Positions 8,701 to 16,513 of a stretch of DNA of 64,000 nt are shown here, in pieces. A program made the translations under genes and the position numbers. The DNA is from Lacicoccus halitifaciens (GTDB lineage Bacteria > Bacillota > Bacilli > Staphylococcales > Salinicoccaceae): assembly GCF_040544485.1 (NCBI RefSeq), contig NZ_JBDZDV010000008.1, forward strand, positions 99,179 through 163,178. The letters run 5' to 3'. Under the pieces are notes generated by a model that was given only the letters and a program-made list of their open reading frames with translations, was not told the DNA's origin and ran no database searches. Within the stretch, counting starts at the first letter, position 1; each line of letters starts with the position of its first letter.

Positions 8701-9275
8701 TTATCGGACCGTCCCGGCGCGTGCGATGAGCTGTTGGGCGCTTAACGGACCGTCCCGGCGCGTGCGATGAGCTGTTGGGCGCTTAACGGACCGTCCCGGC
8801 GCGTGCGATGAGCTGTTGCACGTTTAACGGACCGTCCCGGCGCGCGCGATGAGCTGTTGGGCGCTTAATGGACCGTCCCGGCGCGTGCGATGAGCGGTTG
8901 GAGGATCTTATCGGCCAAACCAGCTTCCACTTGGCCGATGGGGACCGTCTATCGGCCAAACCAGACTCGACTTGGCCGATGGGGGACTTCTATCAGCCAA
9001 ACCAGCGCCCACTTGGCCGATGGGGGCCGTCTATCGGCCAAACCAATATCCACTTGGCCGATGGGGGCCGTCTATCGGCCAAACCAATATCCACTTGGCC
9101 GATGGGGAGCGTTTACCGGCCGAACCAGACTCGACTTGGCCGATGGGAGTCGTCCATCGGCCAAACCAACGCCCACTTGGCCGATATGGGGACCCCATCT
9201 CACTCACACAACTCAATGAGCGGTAGACAGCCCCCATCGCTCACTCAACCCACTCAATAAGTGATGGAGGACCCA
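8701..9275. repeat. Intergenic tandem array 1: five 41-bp A units, seven 41-bp B hairpin units, two degenerate B' units
   Basis: A units (TTAACGGACCGTCCCGG... ending TGTTGGGCGC) start at 8701, 8742, 8783, 8824 and 8865, all exactly 41 bp apart. B units start at 8909, 8950, 8991, 9032, 9073, 9114 and 9155, again exactly 41 bp apart. Each B unit is a hairpin: ATCGGCCAA, a 12-base loop beginning ACCA, then TTGGCCGAT, then an 11-base linker such as GGGGACCGTCT. Two decayed B' units follow at 9196 and 9235. The array lies between the facing terminators of yjcG and fabI. Because 41 is not divisible by three and the unit holds no stop codon, all plus frames stay open; these are not genes. Confidence 0.95.
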
Positions 9276-9309
9276 CGCACGCACACCTTACCCCCTGCAA
9301 AATCAAAAA

Positions 9310-9342
9310 AACCGGTCCCCCGCTTCTTGCGAGGGTACCGGT
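9310..9342. terminator. Intrinsic terminator of fabI
   Basis: ACCGGT-C-CCC and GGG-T-ACCGGT arms enclose a 12-base loop. There is an A run on the plus-strand left side (Ts for minus-strand transcription) and TTTTATTTT on the right. It bounds repeat array 1 on its right. Confidence 0.85.
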
Positions 9343-9355
9343 TTTATTTTCACTA

Positions 9356-10123
9356 TTATGCCATGATGTTTGCGCCGGAATCGACGTGGACGATTTCGCC
9401 CGTGATGCCGGAAGCGAGGTCGCTCAAGAGGAAGGCGACGGCGTTGCCGACTTCAAGCTGGTCGACGTTGCGCTTCAATGGTGCACGCTGTTCGATTTCT
9501 TTCAAAATCGTCTTGAACTCGCCGACTGCGGAAGAGCTCAGTGTACGGATCGGTCCCGCGGACACCGCGTTCACGCGGTAGCCGTCTTCACCGAGGTCGA
9601 GCGCCAGGTAGCGTACGCTCGCATCGAGCGCCGCCTTCGCAACGCCCATGACGTTGTAGTTCGGCATTGCGCGTTCGCCGCCGAGGTAAGTCATCGTCAC
9701 AAGGCTCGCGCCCGGATTGAATGCCTTCTTCGCATGCTTCGCAACGATCGCAAGTGAGTATGCACTGATATCGAGTGCCAGCGCGAATCCTTCACGTGAA
9801 GTTTCGCTGTAGCCGCCCTGCAGCTCATCCTTGTTCGCATACGCGATCGCGTGGAGGACACCGTCGACGCCGCCGGTCTTCTCCTTGATTTCGTCGAACG
9901 CACGCTCGACTTCCTCATCCTTCGACACATCGCACTCGACGATGATGTCATGGTCGCCCTGAAGGTCGCCGAGAAGCTTGTCGAGCTCCCTGCGGAAACG
10001 CTCGTTCAGTATCGTGAATACGAGTTTTGCACCCATGCTGTCCAGTGCACGTGCTGCGCCCCATGCGATGCTGCGCTTGTTCGCAACACCCATGATGACA
10101 TAAGTTTTGCCTTCTAAATTCAT
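9356..10123 (-). CDS. fabI: Enoyl-[acyl-carrier-protein] reductase FabI
   Basis: This 255-residue short-chain dehydrogenase reduces enoyl-ACP in the last step of each fatty-acid elongation cycle. It has the FabI cofactor region GVANKRSIAWGAARAL near residue 12 and the active-site pattern Y-x6-Y-x6-K in TYLGGERAMPNYNVMGVAKA (Tyr near 146 and 156, Lys near 163). The length matches the triclosan-sensitive staphylococcal enzyme. The ATG at 10123 lies 8 bases after AAGGAG; a TTG two codons upstream is too close to that site. The promoter carries a consensus FapR operator, so malonyl-CoA-responsive control is expected. It is monocistronic between mgtE and repeat array 1. Confidence 0.96.
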   Translation of the reverse strand: MNLEGKTYVIMGVANKRSIAWGAARALDSMGAKLVFTILNERFRRELDKLLGDLQGDHDIIVECDVSKDEEVERAFDEIKEKTGGVDGVLHAIAYANKDELQGGYSETSREGFALALDISAYSLAIVAKHAKKAFNPGASLVTMTYLGGERAMPNYNVMGVAKAALDASVRYLALDLGEDGYRVNAVSAGPIRTLSSSAVGEFKTILKEIEQRAPLKRNVDQLEVGNAVAFLLSDLASGITGEIVHVDSGANIMA

Positions 10124-10166
10124 GGTCAAGTCTCCTTTATTGAAACGAATGTTTTTATCGCTTGTT

Positions 10167-10202
10167 ATTAGTACCTACTACTAATTTACTAATAATGACA
10201 CC
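10167..10202 (-). promoter_or_regulatory. fabI promoter with FapR operator
   Basis: ATTAGTA-CCTAC-TACTAAT at 10167-10185 is a perfect 7-bp inverted repeat matching the FapR box core (TTAGTACCT). On the minus strand a -35 TTGCAT and -10 TAAATT with a 17-base spacer lie upstream, and the -10 overlaps the first operator arm. FapR represses lipid genes until malonyl-CoA binds it. The fapR gene itself is not in the window. Confidence 0.85.
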
Positions 10203-10245
10203 AAAATGCAACACTTATCATAATGCATCACTGAAAAATAAAACC

Positions 10246-10259
10246 ATCACAACCGTGAT
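10246..10259 (-). terminator. Possible weak terminator of mgtE
   Basis: ATCAC-AACC-GTGAT hairpin with an A-rich stretch (10232-10243, Ts on the minus strand) just downstream of the mgtE stop. The stem is short, so confidence is low. Confidence 0.4.
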
Positions 10260-10266
10260 CGCCCAC

Positions 10267-11643
10267 TTACATCAATGCTGCCATGAATGTATTCGCCAGG
10301 GCGAAATAAATCATCAGGCTCACGATGTCATTACCCGTCGTGATGAACGGACCGCTCGCGACTGCCGGGTCTATGCCCACTTTGTTCATGAACATAGGCA
10401 CGACGGTGCCGATGAATGTCGCAACAGTCATGGCGACAAACAGGCTGAAGGCGACGATCATCCCGAGGACCGGCTCCTGGTAGAGCACCACGATGATGAG
10501 GTAGATCAGTACACCGCAGGTCAGGCCGGTGATCACGCCGGAACCGACTTCCCGGAATACGAGCTTCACCTTGGATGAGGCACTCACTTCACCGGTCGCG
10601 ATGCCCCGCACCACGACGGCGAGCGACTGGGTCCCGGTGTTGCCCGCCATGCCTGCAATCAACGGGATGAAGGCGCCGAGCAGGACGACCTGCGCCAGCG
10701 TGTCTTCGAAGAATGACAGCATCCCCGCTGTGATCATGCCCATGAAAGTCAGGCCGACCAGCCAGGGCAGGCGTTTTTTCGCCGTTTGCCACGAGGTGTC
10801 CGAAGTGCTTTCGGATTCACTCATACCCGCAAGGCGGGAGTAGTCTTCGCTTGCCTCTTCATCGATGACGTCCATGATGTCATCGGCGGTGATGATGCCG
10901 ACGAGGTGGTCCTGGTAATCCAGCACCGGCAGTGCCAGGAAGTCGTAGTCACGCATGATCTGCGCCACTTCCTCCTGGTCGTCCGATACGAGGACCGAAA
11001 CGACACGTTCGTTCATGATGTCGCCGATGTACTCATCATCATCGGCGACGATCAGTTCCCGGAGGGACATGATGCCTGCGAGCTTCCGGCGCTCGTCGAC
11101 GATGAATACATAATAGATCGTCTCCGAGAACTGGGCGACTTCCTTCAGATGGCGCATGGCCTCCCGGACGGTCATCGTCGAATCGAGGCTCACGAATTCC
11201 GTCGTCATGATACCGCCGGCTGTGTCCTCCTCGTAGTTCAGGAGGCTGCGGATCTGTGACGCATCCTCCCTGTCCATCAATGTAAGGAATGTCGTGACTT
11301 TCGACTTCGGCAATTCGTTTAAGATGTCGGCCGCGTTGTCATACTGCATCTTCCCGATCATTTCCGCGGCATAGTGGGAATCCATCGTCTCGAACAGTTC
11401 ATCGTAGCTCTCGTCATCATCGATCTCCATCGTATCGAAGAACATAGAGACTTCTTCCGGTGAGAGCATCTCGTACAGGAGGTTCCTGTCCGCTTCATCG
11501 AGGCCCAGGTAAAACTCGCTCTGCTCATAAGTGTGCAGATCGAGGAAGGCTTCCCTGAAGCCGTCTATATCATTGTCCCGAAGCTGGGTGAGCAATGCAT
11601 CGTATTCAATTTCTATCTCTGTCATCTCTTCGATCTCCGGCAT
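10267..11643 (-). CDS. mgtE: Magnesium transporter MgtE
   Basis: This 458-residue protein has the MgtE layout: a helical N domain (about residues 1-125), paired CBS domains (about 130-260) and five membrane helices (about 280-458) with the pore region PLIAGMAGNTGTQSLAVVVRG. MgtE is a Mg2+-gated channel that admits Mg2+; the CBS domains close it when cytosolic Mg2+ is high. The ATG at 11643 follows AGGGGGTG at 6 bases; a GTG nine bases upstream overlaps that site. It is the last gene of relQ-nadK-mgtE, nine bases after the preceding gene with its longer frame. As I recall it, staphylococci have an RluD-type pseudouridine synthase between nadK and mgtE; it is absent here. Confidence 0.95.
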   Translation of the reverse strand: MPEIEEMTEIEIEYDALLTQLRDNDIDGFREAFLDLHTYEQSEFYLGLDEADRNLLYEMLSPEEVSMFFDTMEIDDDESYDELFETMDSHYAAEMIGKMQYDNAADILNELPKSKVTTFLTLMDREDASQIRSLLNYEEDTAGGIMTTEFVSLDSTMTVREAMRHLKEVAQFSETIYYVFIVDERRKLAGIMSLRELIVADDDEYIGDIMNERVVSVLVSDDQEEVAQIMRDYDFLALPVLDYQDHLVGIITADDIMDVIDEEASEDYSRLAGMSESESTSDTSWQTAKKRLPWLVGLTFMGMITAGMLSFFEDTLAQVVLLGAFIPLIAGMAGNTGTQSLAVVVRGIATGEVSASSKVKLVFREVGSGVITGLTCGVLIYLIIVVLYQEPVLGMIVAFSLFVAMTVATFIGTVVPMFMNKVGIDPAVASGPFITTGNDIVSLMIYFALANTFMAALM

Positions 11644-11661
11644 CAAGCCCACCCCCTAAAG

Positions 11662-12465
11662 TTAGTTTCTGTCTGAAATGAATGAATCATGCACCCGTTT
11701 CCAGAACGGGAACGGCCTGAACCTTGCGAACTTCACCTTTTCATCCGCCACCCTGAACTGGATCTGCCGCACACCTTTATGTACCAGGTTGATGTGGTCG
11801 ACGGTCATCTTGTACACTTCGCTGTTGACCGGGTGGACCTGGGTCGTATGGTGTTTCGGCAGCACGAGCGGCGAGCCGACGGTCCTGAACACGCTGTTGT
11901 TGATCGAGGCGATCTCGGTCAGCTGCAGCGCCTCGATCGACGGATGTATGATCGCACCGCCGAGGGCTTTATTGTATGCGGTCGAGCCCGAAGGGGTCGA
12001 TACACATATGCCGTCCCCGCGGAAGCGTTCGAAGTGCTGGTTGCGGATGTCGATGTCGCTGACGAGCGTCGTGCCGTCTTCGGTGCGGAGCGTCGACTCG
12101 TTCAGCGCAAGGTACCTCGATTCCGTCCCGAAGTTTTCGTATGTGATGATGATCTCGAGCAGCGGATACTCGATCAGCTGGTATTCGTCGTTCTGTATCG
12201 ATATGACCAGCCGCTCCACCTCATGCGGCAGCCAGTCCGCGTAGAATCCGAGGTGCCCGGTGTGCACGCCGACGAAGGACGCCGTATCGAGCAGGTGCTG
12301 GAAGCGGTGAAAGGCCTGCAGCAGGGTGCCGTCCCCGCCGACCGAGATCACCATTTCCGGATCCTTCTCATCATGCTCCATCCCCATATCCGCCATATAA
12401 TGGAGCATCCGGTCTTTCAAGGCGTTCGACTTCGTGTCCCCTTTGGAGACGATGACAAATCTCAT
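11662..12465 (-). CDS. nadK: NAD kinase
   Basis: This 267-residue kinase makes NADP from NAD and ATP. It has the conserved GGDGTLL loop near residue 44, the TPTGSTAYN-like region (STPSGSTAYNKALGGA) near residue 143, and family length. The start is the ATG of MRFVIV at 12465, because AAAGGAGGG lies 7 bases upstream; the longer frame would translate that ribosome site. It is the middle gene of relQ-nadK-mgtE, a pairing with the alarmone synthetase gene seen widely in Firmicutes. Confidence 0.95.
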   Translation of the reverse strand: MRFVIVSKGDTKSNALKDRMLHYMADMGMEHDEKDPEMVISVGGDGTLLQAFHRFQHLLDTASFVGVHTGHLGFYADWLPHEVERLVISIQNDEYQLIEYPLLEIIITYENFGTESRYLALNESTLRTEDGTTLVSDIDIRNQHFERFRGDGICVSTPSGSTAYNKALGGAIIHPSIEALQLTEIASINNSVFRTVGSPLVLPKHHTTQVHPVNSEVYKMTVDHINLVHKGVRQIQFRVADEKVKFARFRPFPFWKRVHDSFISDRN

Positions 12466-12486
12466 GGAATGCCCTCCTTTCATCCT

Positions 12487-13107
12487 CTAAATGTTGCGTT
12501 TCTTGGAATAGTATTTTTGTGCATCCTGTATCTCTTCCCTGATCTCGGACATTTCCTGGTCCAAAAGATACGCCGCTTCCGCAGCGTTCTGCAGGCGCCT
12601 CTTGATCTCGGGCGGGTACTCCCCGGAATATTTATAGTTCAGTGTATGCTCGATCGTCGCCCAGAAATTCATGGCGAGCGTCCTGATCTGGATCTCTGCG
12701 AGTATATGGACCGGCCCGTCGATACTTTCGACGCGGTACCTTATGATCAGGTGGTAGGAGCGGTAGCCGCTCTCCTTCGTGTTTTCCACGTAATCCCTTT
12801 CTTCGACGACTTCCATATCCTCGCGCAGACGGATCTGGCTGCAGATCATCTCAATGTCGTCGACGAACTGGCACATGATGCGGATGCCTGCAATGTCGTA
12901 CATCTCTTCACGCAGCCTGTCGTAAGGGATGTTGCGTGTGTTCGCTTTTTCAATGATGCTCTGCACCGGCTTTACACGGGCGGTCACGAACTCGACCGGT
13001 GAGTATTGGCGGTTCAGCTGATAATCTTTGCGGATCCCCTTGAGCTTGATTTTGAGCTCTTCCACAGCTTGTTGATAGGGCGCAAGAAATTTATCCCATC
13101 CATCCAT
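12487..13107 (-). CDS. relQ: Small alarmone synthetase (GTP pyrophosphokinase, RelQ/YjbM)
   Basis: This 206-residue protein is a single-domain RelA/SpoT synthetase with no hydrolase domain. Synthetase segments include YDIAGIRIMCQF near residue 73, GYRSYHLIIRY near residue 125, and EIQIRTLAMNFWATIEH near residue 150. It transfers pyrophosphate from ATP to GTP or GDP, giving (p)ppGpp under cell-wall or other stress. The start ATG follows ATGGAGG. It leads the relQ-nadK-mgtE operon, divergent from the CYTH gene with about 230 bp of shared upstream DNA. That gap contains a small hairpin (CATGCC/GGCATG near 13168-13184). Confidence 0.95.
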   Translation of the reverse strand: MDGWDKFLAPYQQAVEELKIKLKGIRKDYQLNRQYSPVEFVTARVKPVQSIIEKANTRNIPYDRLREEMYDIAGIRIMCQFVDDIEMICSQIRLREDMEVVEERDYVENTKESGYRSYHLIIRYRVESIDGPVHILAEIQIRTLAMNFWATIEHTLNYKYSGEYPPEIKRRLQNAAEAAYLLDQEMSEIREEIQDAQKYYSKKRNI

Positions 13108-13337
13108 CTAAACGCCTCCATTTATATCTGGTCCGGATATTTGAATTTCAATGCTTCCAATATCGGACATGCCGGCAAAGGCATGCCCGGATCAAATCCA
13201 GTATAACATTTTGCAGTGCATGCGCACTGTCGACGCTTTTAATTTTACCATATCGCCATCCTTTTGATAATGTCTTAAATCTGTTTGCTTTACAGCCGTT
13301 TTTAAATTTCGGATAATACTATATAAGGAGTGAGAGA

Positions 13338-13928
13338 ATGCCGGAACTTGAGATTGAATTTAAAAATTTGCTGAACGAAAACGAATATAGTACGCTGTAT
13401 CATACTTTCTTTGAAAATACAGAAGGCCATTCGCTGGTCAACTATTACATAGATACCCCGGATCTTGAACTGAGGCGCAACATACTGCTGCTCAGGGTGC
13501 GCCTCACCTCCGGGAAGCAGGTCATGACACTGAAGGCGCCGACGATAAAAGGCGTGCTCGAGTTCCACGCGGAAGTGGATTATGACCTGGACAACATGAA
13601 ACATATCGGTGAGGCGGAAATCCCGGAAGTCATCGCCCATGAAATCGAAAAGCGCGGCATCCGGGTGGAAGACTTGAGAATCTACGGGCGCCTCGCCACC
13701 GAACGCCGTGAAACGGAGTATAAGGGCGGGCTGCTCGTCCTTGATAAATGCGCATATCTCGACACGACCGACTATGAAATCGAATATGAAGTCAGCGATT
13801 ACGATAAAGGTGAAACGATATTCAACCGGCTGATGGCAGAGCATGACATCGACCGCCGGGATGAAGTGACGAAAAGCGAACGTTTCTACCGTGTTTTAAG
13901 AAAAGAGAAGGATGATGCAAAATGGTGA
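13338..13928 (+). CDS. yjbK: CYTH-domain protein (YjbK-like)
   Basis: This 196-residue protein has the CYTH hallmark ExExK at the N terminus (ELEIEFK, residues 3-9), and further charged strands (RVRL, LKAP, FHAEVDYD) typical of the triphosphate tunnel fold. The family hydrolyses inorganic triphosphate, thiamine triphosphate or makes cAMP; the Firmicutes YjbK function is uncertain. The start ATG follows AAGGAGTGAG. It overlaps the globin gene by seven bases, and with yjbH forms the plus-strand run also seen in staphylococci and Bacillus (yjbK-yjbI-yjbH). Confidence 0.88.
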   Translation: MPELEIEFKNLLNENEYSTLYHTFFENTEGHSLVNYYIDTPDLELRRNILLLRVRLTSGKQVMTLKAPTIKGVLEFHAEVDYDLDNMKHIGEAEIPEVIAHEIEKRGIRVEDLRIYGRLATERRETEYKGGLLVLDKCAYLDTTDYEIEYEVSDYDKGETIFNRLMAEHDIDRRDEVTKSERFYRVLRKEKDDAKW

Positions 13929-14308
13929 AAAAGAACCCGCTCTCGAACCCATATAAAGCGATCGGCACGGAAAAGCTCTATGCCATGGTCGACCGCTTCT
14001 ACTACTACGTCGAACGCGACGACCGCATCAACCACCTGTTCCCCGGTGATTTCAAGGAGACCGCCTTCAAGCAGAAATTATTCCAGGTGCAGTTCCTCGG
14101 CGGGCCGAACCTCTACATCCAGGAGTACGGCCATCCGATGATGAAGGCGCGCCATATGCCTTTCGTCATCACGCCCGCGGCCCGGGATGCGTGGCTTGAA
14201 AACATATACCAGGCCATGCTTGATGTGGAGATCCCTGAAGATTTGAGGGAATTTTTATTCAAAAGGTATACGATGACTGCCAACCATATGGTCAATACAC
14301 CCGACTGA
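13922..14308 (+). CDS. yjbI: Truncated (group II type) hemoglobin, YjbI-like
   Basis: This 128-residue protein has truncated-globin marks: DRFYYYVERD near residue 22 (aromatic B10 region), LGGPNLYIQEYGHPMMKARH near residue 58 with the proximal His in the KARHMPF motif, and AWLENIYQAM after it. Such globins bind O2 or NO and are linked to the thiol-stress adaptor gene yjbH in Firmicutes. It is translationally coupled to the CYTH gene (seven-base overlap) and lies 35 bases before yjbH. Confidence 0.92.
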   Translation: MVKKNPLSNPYKAIGTEKLYAMVDRFYYYVERDDRINHLFPGDFKETAFKQKLFQVQFLGGPNLYIQEYGHPMMKARHMPFVITPAARDAWLENIYQAMLDVEIPEDLREFLFKRYTMTANHMVNTPD

Positions 14309-14343
14309 GTTTTCGTATTAGTGAGATTTAAGGAGGAGCTTAG

Positions 14344-15138
14344 ATGGACCGTGTGATACACCAATGGCCGGCGGTTGAGCCGCTCGACCAGAAGGTTGAA
14401 ATCTTCTACTTTTTCGACCCGTTTTCCGACGTCTGCCGCGAGATGGAACCCATCATCAATAAGCTGATTATTGAATACAGGGGATATGTCACCATCCAGA
14501 AAATACTCGCACCGTCGCTCACAGTTTTAACGAAGTGTCAGGCCCAGTCCACCTCTGATCAGGATAATCTTGCACTTGCCTACAAAGCTGCGGAAATACA
14601 AGGTCGAAATAAAGCCCGCGCATTCATGCGCTATATACTGAACCGCATCGTCCCGACGAAGAGCGTGTGCACATACGACCATATGCTGAAAAGTGCAGAG
14701 CTTGCCGGACTCGATGTACAGAGCTTCTTTGAGGAAATAAACTCCAGCAACGTCAAGAGCATGCTGAAGCGGGACCTTGCGGTGTACCGTGAAATGGACA
14801 TCCAGGAACTCCCGGCGATGGTCTTCTTCAGCGGCGACATCCATGAGGAAGGCATCAAAGTCGAAGGGGCTTACCCCTACCACATATTCACTTACATCAT
14901 CAATGAACTGCTTGAATTCGAAGTGGAGAAGAAACCGCTGCCCGGCATCTATGATTACATCGAATCATTTGAAGTCGTCAGCTTCCATGAGCTGAAGACC
15001 GTCTTCGAATGGCGCACAGGGCTGCTTCTGAACGAGCTGAAGAAGCTGAAGCTGAAGCGCCTGATTGAGGAGATCGAGATCGATGAGACCACCTACTACC
15101 AGATCCGCGGCGGTACCGAAGTATTGAGCGCCAATTGA
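14344..15138 (+). CDS. yjbH: YjbH/SpxH, adaptor for ClpXP degradation of Spx
   Basis: This 264-residue protein belongs to the DsbA-like YjbH family, which binds the thiol-stress regulator Spx and delivers it to ClpXP; the spx gene is about 9 kb away. The N-terminal thioredoxin-like strand FYFFDPFSDVC is where relatives have a CxxC; here only the second Cys (residue 31) remains and the first is Ser28. The start ATG follows AAGGAGG. It ends the CYTH-globin-yjbH run, with a hairpin and T run after it. Confidence 0.9.
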   Translation: MDRVIHQWPAVEPLDQKVEIFYFFDPFSDVCREMEPIINKLIIEYRGYVTIQKILAPSLTVLTKCQAQSTSDQDNLALAYKAAEIQGRNKARAFMRYILNRIVPTKSVCTYDHMLKSAELAGLDVQSFFEEINSSNVKSMLKRDLAVYREMDIQELPAMVFFSGDIHEEGIKVEGAYPYHIFTYIINELLEFEVEKKPLPGIYDYIESFEVVSFHELKTVFEWRTGLLLNELKKLKLKRLIEEIEIDETTYYQIRGGTEVLSAN

Positions 15139-15165
15139 ATTACATTCTTATTAATCATTTTTTCT

Positions 15166-15200
15166 TGCAGGGTACATTTCGCACTCTGCAGGATTTTTTT
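15166..15200 (+). terminator. Intrinsic terminator of yjbH
   Basis: TGCAGGGT pairs with ACTCTGCA (one G-T pair) around a 9-base loop, followed by GGA and seven Ts. Confidence 0.7.
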
Positions 15201-15244
15201 ATTCTGCTGGGATGGTATAGTGGATGATGAAGGAGGTGAGCCTT

Positions 15245-15922
15245 TTGCTGAAAGAATACTTATCCTCAATGAAGATATTTGAAGCGCTGGATGATGAAGA
15301 AATATCCGCCGTCGCGGGAATCGCCCATCACAGGAACGTCGAGAGGGGGTCTCATCTGTTCCATATGGGTGAGGAGATGGTCAACTTCTACTTCGTGGTG
15401 AGCGGAAATGTGAAGATATACCGGATTGATGAGGAGGGACGCGAGCAGATCATCAACTTCTTCGGTAAAGGTGAAATGTTCCCCCACCACGCGGTCTTCA
15501 GGAAGGACCCGTACCCCGCCAGTGCCGTCACGACTGAGGATTCCGAAGTGATCTTCATAAGCAAGAAGGATTTCGAAGACGTCATACGGCGCGAGCCCGA
15601 GATTGCGGTGAAGCTGTTTCATTACATAGGTGAACTCATCATCGACCTGCAGCACCGGCTCCAGGAGAAGATACTGAAGCCGACCGATGAACAGGTCCTC
15701 CTGCTGATCCGCAGGCTTGCATACGCACATGGGCTTGTACTTGACGACGGGCGGCGTGAAATTACTTTGAAACTGACGAAGCAGGAGATGGCGAGCATGA
15801 TCGGGCTCACCCGCGAAACGGTGAGCCGCAACCTCTCCATATTCCGGAAGCTCGGCATACTGGAAATCGGCAGCACGGGCCTGATGATCGTCGATCTTGA
15901 AGAGCTGGAATCTTATCTTTAG
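15245..15922 (+). CDS. Crp/Fnr-family transcriptional regulator
   Basis: This 225-residue protein has an N-terminal cyclic-nucleotide-type beta-barrel (FGKGEMFPHHAVF and following strands) and a C-terminal Crp helix-turn-helix (LTKQEMASMIGLTRETVSRN). The recognition helix reads RETVSR, the Arg-Glu-x3-Arg set by which E. coli CRP reads TGTGA; FNR types lack the Arg. No Cys cluster for Fe-S is present. The start is taken as TTG at 15245, 8 bases after AAGGAGGTG; ATGs at 15224 and 15227 precede that ribosome site. A perfect TGTGA-N6-TCACA site lies 4 kb away before the heme-copper operon. The ligand is unknown. Confidence 0.88.
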   Translation: MLKEYLSSMKIFEALDDEEISAVAGIAHHRNVERGSHLFHMGEEMVNFYFVVSGNVKIYRIDEEGREQIINFFGKGEMFPHHAVFRKDPYPASAVTTEDSEVIFISKKDFEDVIRREPEIAVKLFHYIGELIIDLQHRLQEKILKPTDEQVLLLIRRLAYAHGLVLDDGRREITLKLTKQEMASMIGLTRETVSRNLSIFRKLGILEIGSTGLMIVDLEELESYL

Positions 15923-15936
15923 GCTTTTAATACGAG

Positions 15937-15960
15937 ACGCGCCGGGGCAGGCGCGTTTTT
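15937..15960 (+). terminator. Intrinsic terminator of the Crp-family gene
   Basis: ACGCGCC-GGGGCA-GGCGCGT stem-loop followed by five Ts, immediately left of repeat array 2. Confidence 0.9.
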
Positions 15961-15964
15961 GTGG

Positions 15965-16460
15965 TTAACGGACCGTCCCAGGATGCGGGATGAGCTGTTG
16001 GGCGTTTAACGGACCGTCCCGGCGTACGCGATGAGCTGTTGGAGGCAATTTATCGGCCAAACCAATCTCCACTTGGCCGATGGCGGCGGTCTATCGGCCA
16101 AACCAACTCCCACTTGGCCGATGGGGGCAGTCTATCGGCCAAACCAACTCCCACTTGGCCGATGGGGGCAATCTATCGACCAAACCACACCCCACTTGGC
16201 CGATGGCGGCAATCTATCGACCAAACCAACTCCCACTTGGCCGATGGCGGCAATCTATCGGCCAAACCACACCCCACTTGGCCGATGGCGGCAGTCTATC
16301 GGCCAAACCAATCCCCACTTGGCCGATGGGAAGGGTCTATCGCGCAATCAGCGACCCCAGTGAGCGATGGGAGCCGTCTATCGCTCAAGCAGCGATCCCG
16401 GTGAGCGATGGGAGCCGTCTATCGCTCAAGCAGCGATCCCGGTGAGCGATGGAGACGATC
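15965..16460. repeat. Intergenic tandem array 2: two A units, seven B units, three B' units (41-bp period)
   Basis: A units start at 15965 and 16006. Ten hairpin units follow without any indel at 16051, 16092, 16133, 16174, 16215, 16256, 16297 (B), then 16338, 16379 and 16420 (B'). B arms are ATCGGCCAA/TTGGCCGAT, with ATCGACCAA in the units at 16174 and 16215. B' arms are ATCGCTCA/TGAGCGAT, so both arms changed together. The array lies exactly between the facing terminators of the Crp-family gene and the heme-copper operon. Open frames across it in all three plus frames are artefacts of the stop-free 41-bp period. Confidence 0.95.
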
Positions 16461-16479
16461 CATCAGCAAAACGAAAAAT

Positions 16480-16507
16480 CCCCGCACACCATCCAAGGTA
16501 TGCGGGG
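16480..16507 (-). terminator. Intrinsic terminator of the heme-copper operon
   Basis: CCCCGCACACC and GGTATGCGGGG form an 11-bp stem with one mismatch around a 6-base loop. AAAAAT on the plus-strand left gives the T run for minus-strand transcription. Confidence 0.88.
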
Positions 16508-16513
16508 TTTATT

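Noticed and set aside
8868..9260. Overlapping plus-strand open frames with repeated RPNQ/LGRWG-type peptides in array 1 (and 16031-16445 in array 2)
   Set aside because: The 41-bp unit has no stop codon and 41 is not a multiple of three, so every frame cycles through the same peptides. No ribosome site is present and the arrays lie beyond terminators.
8701..9275. Staphylococcal STAR elements
   Set aside because: The STAR core (a TGTTG-N-GGCCC type motif) is not the unit seen here; unit length, dyad arms and placement differ.
11644..11661. Magnesium riboswitch before mgtE
   Set aside because: mgtE follows nadK by about 18 bases, so there is no leader to hold one.
15965..16460. CRISPR array
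   Set aside because: The repeats are contiguous 41-bp units with internal dyads and no unique spacers of constant length; there are no cas genes and no leader.
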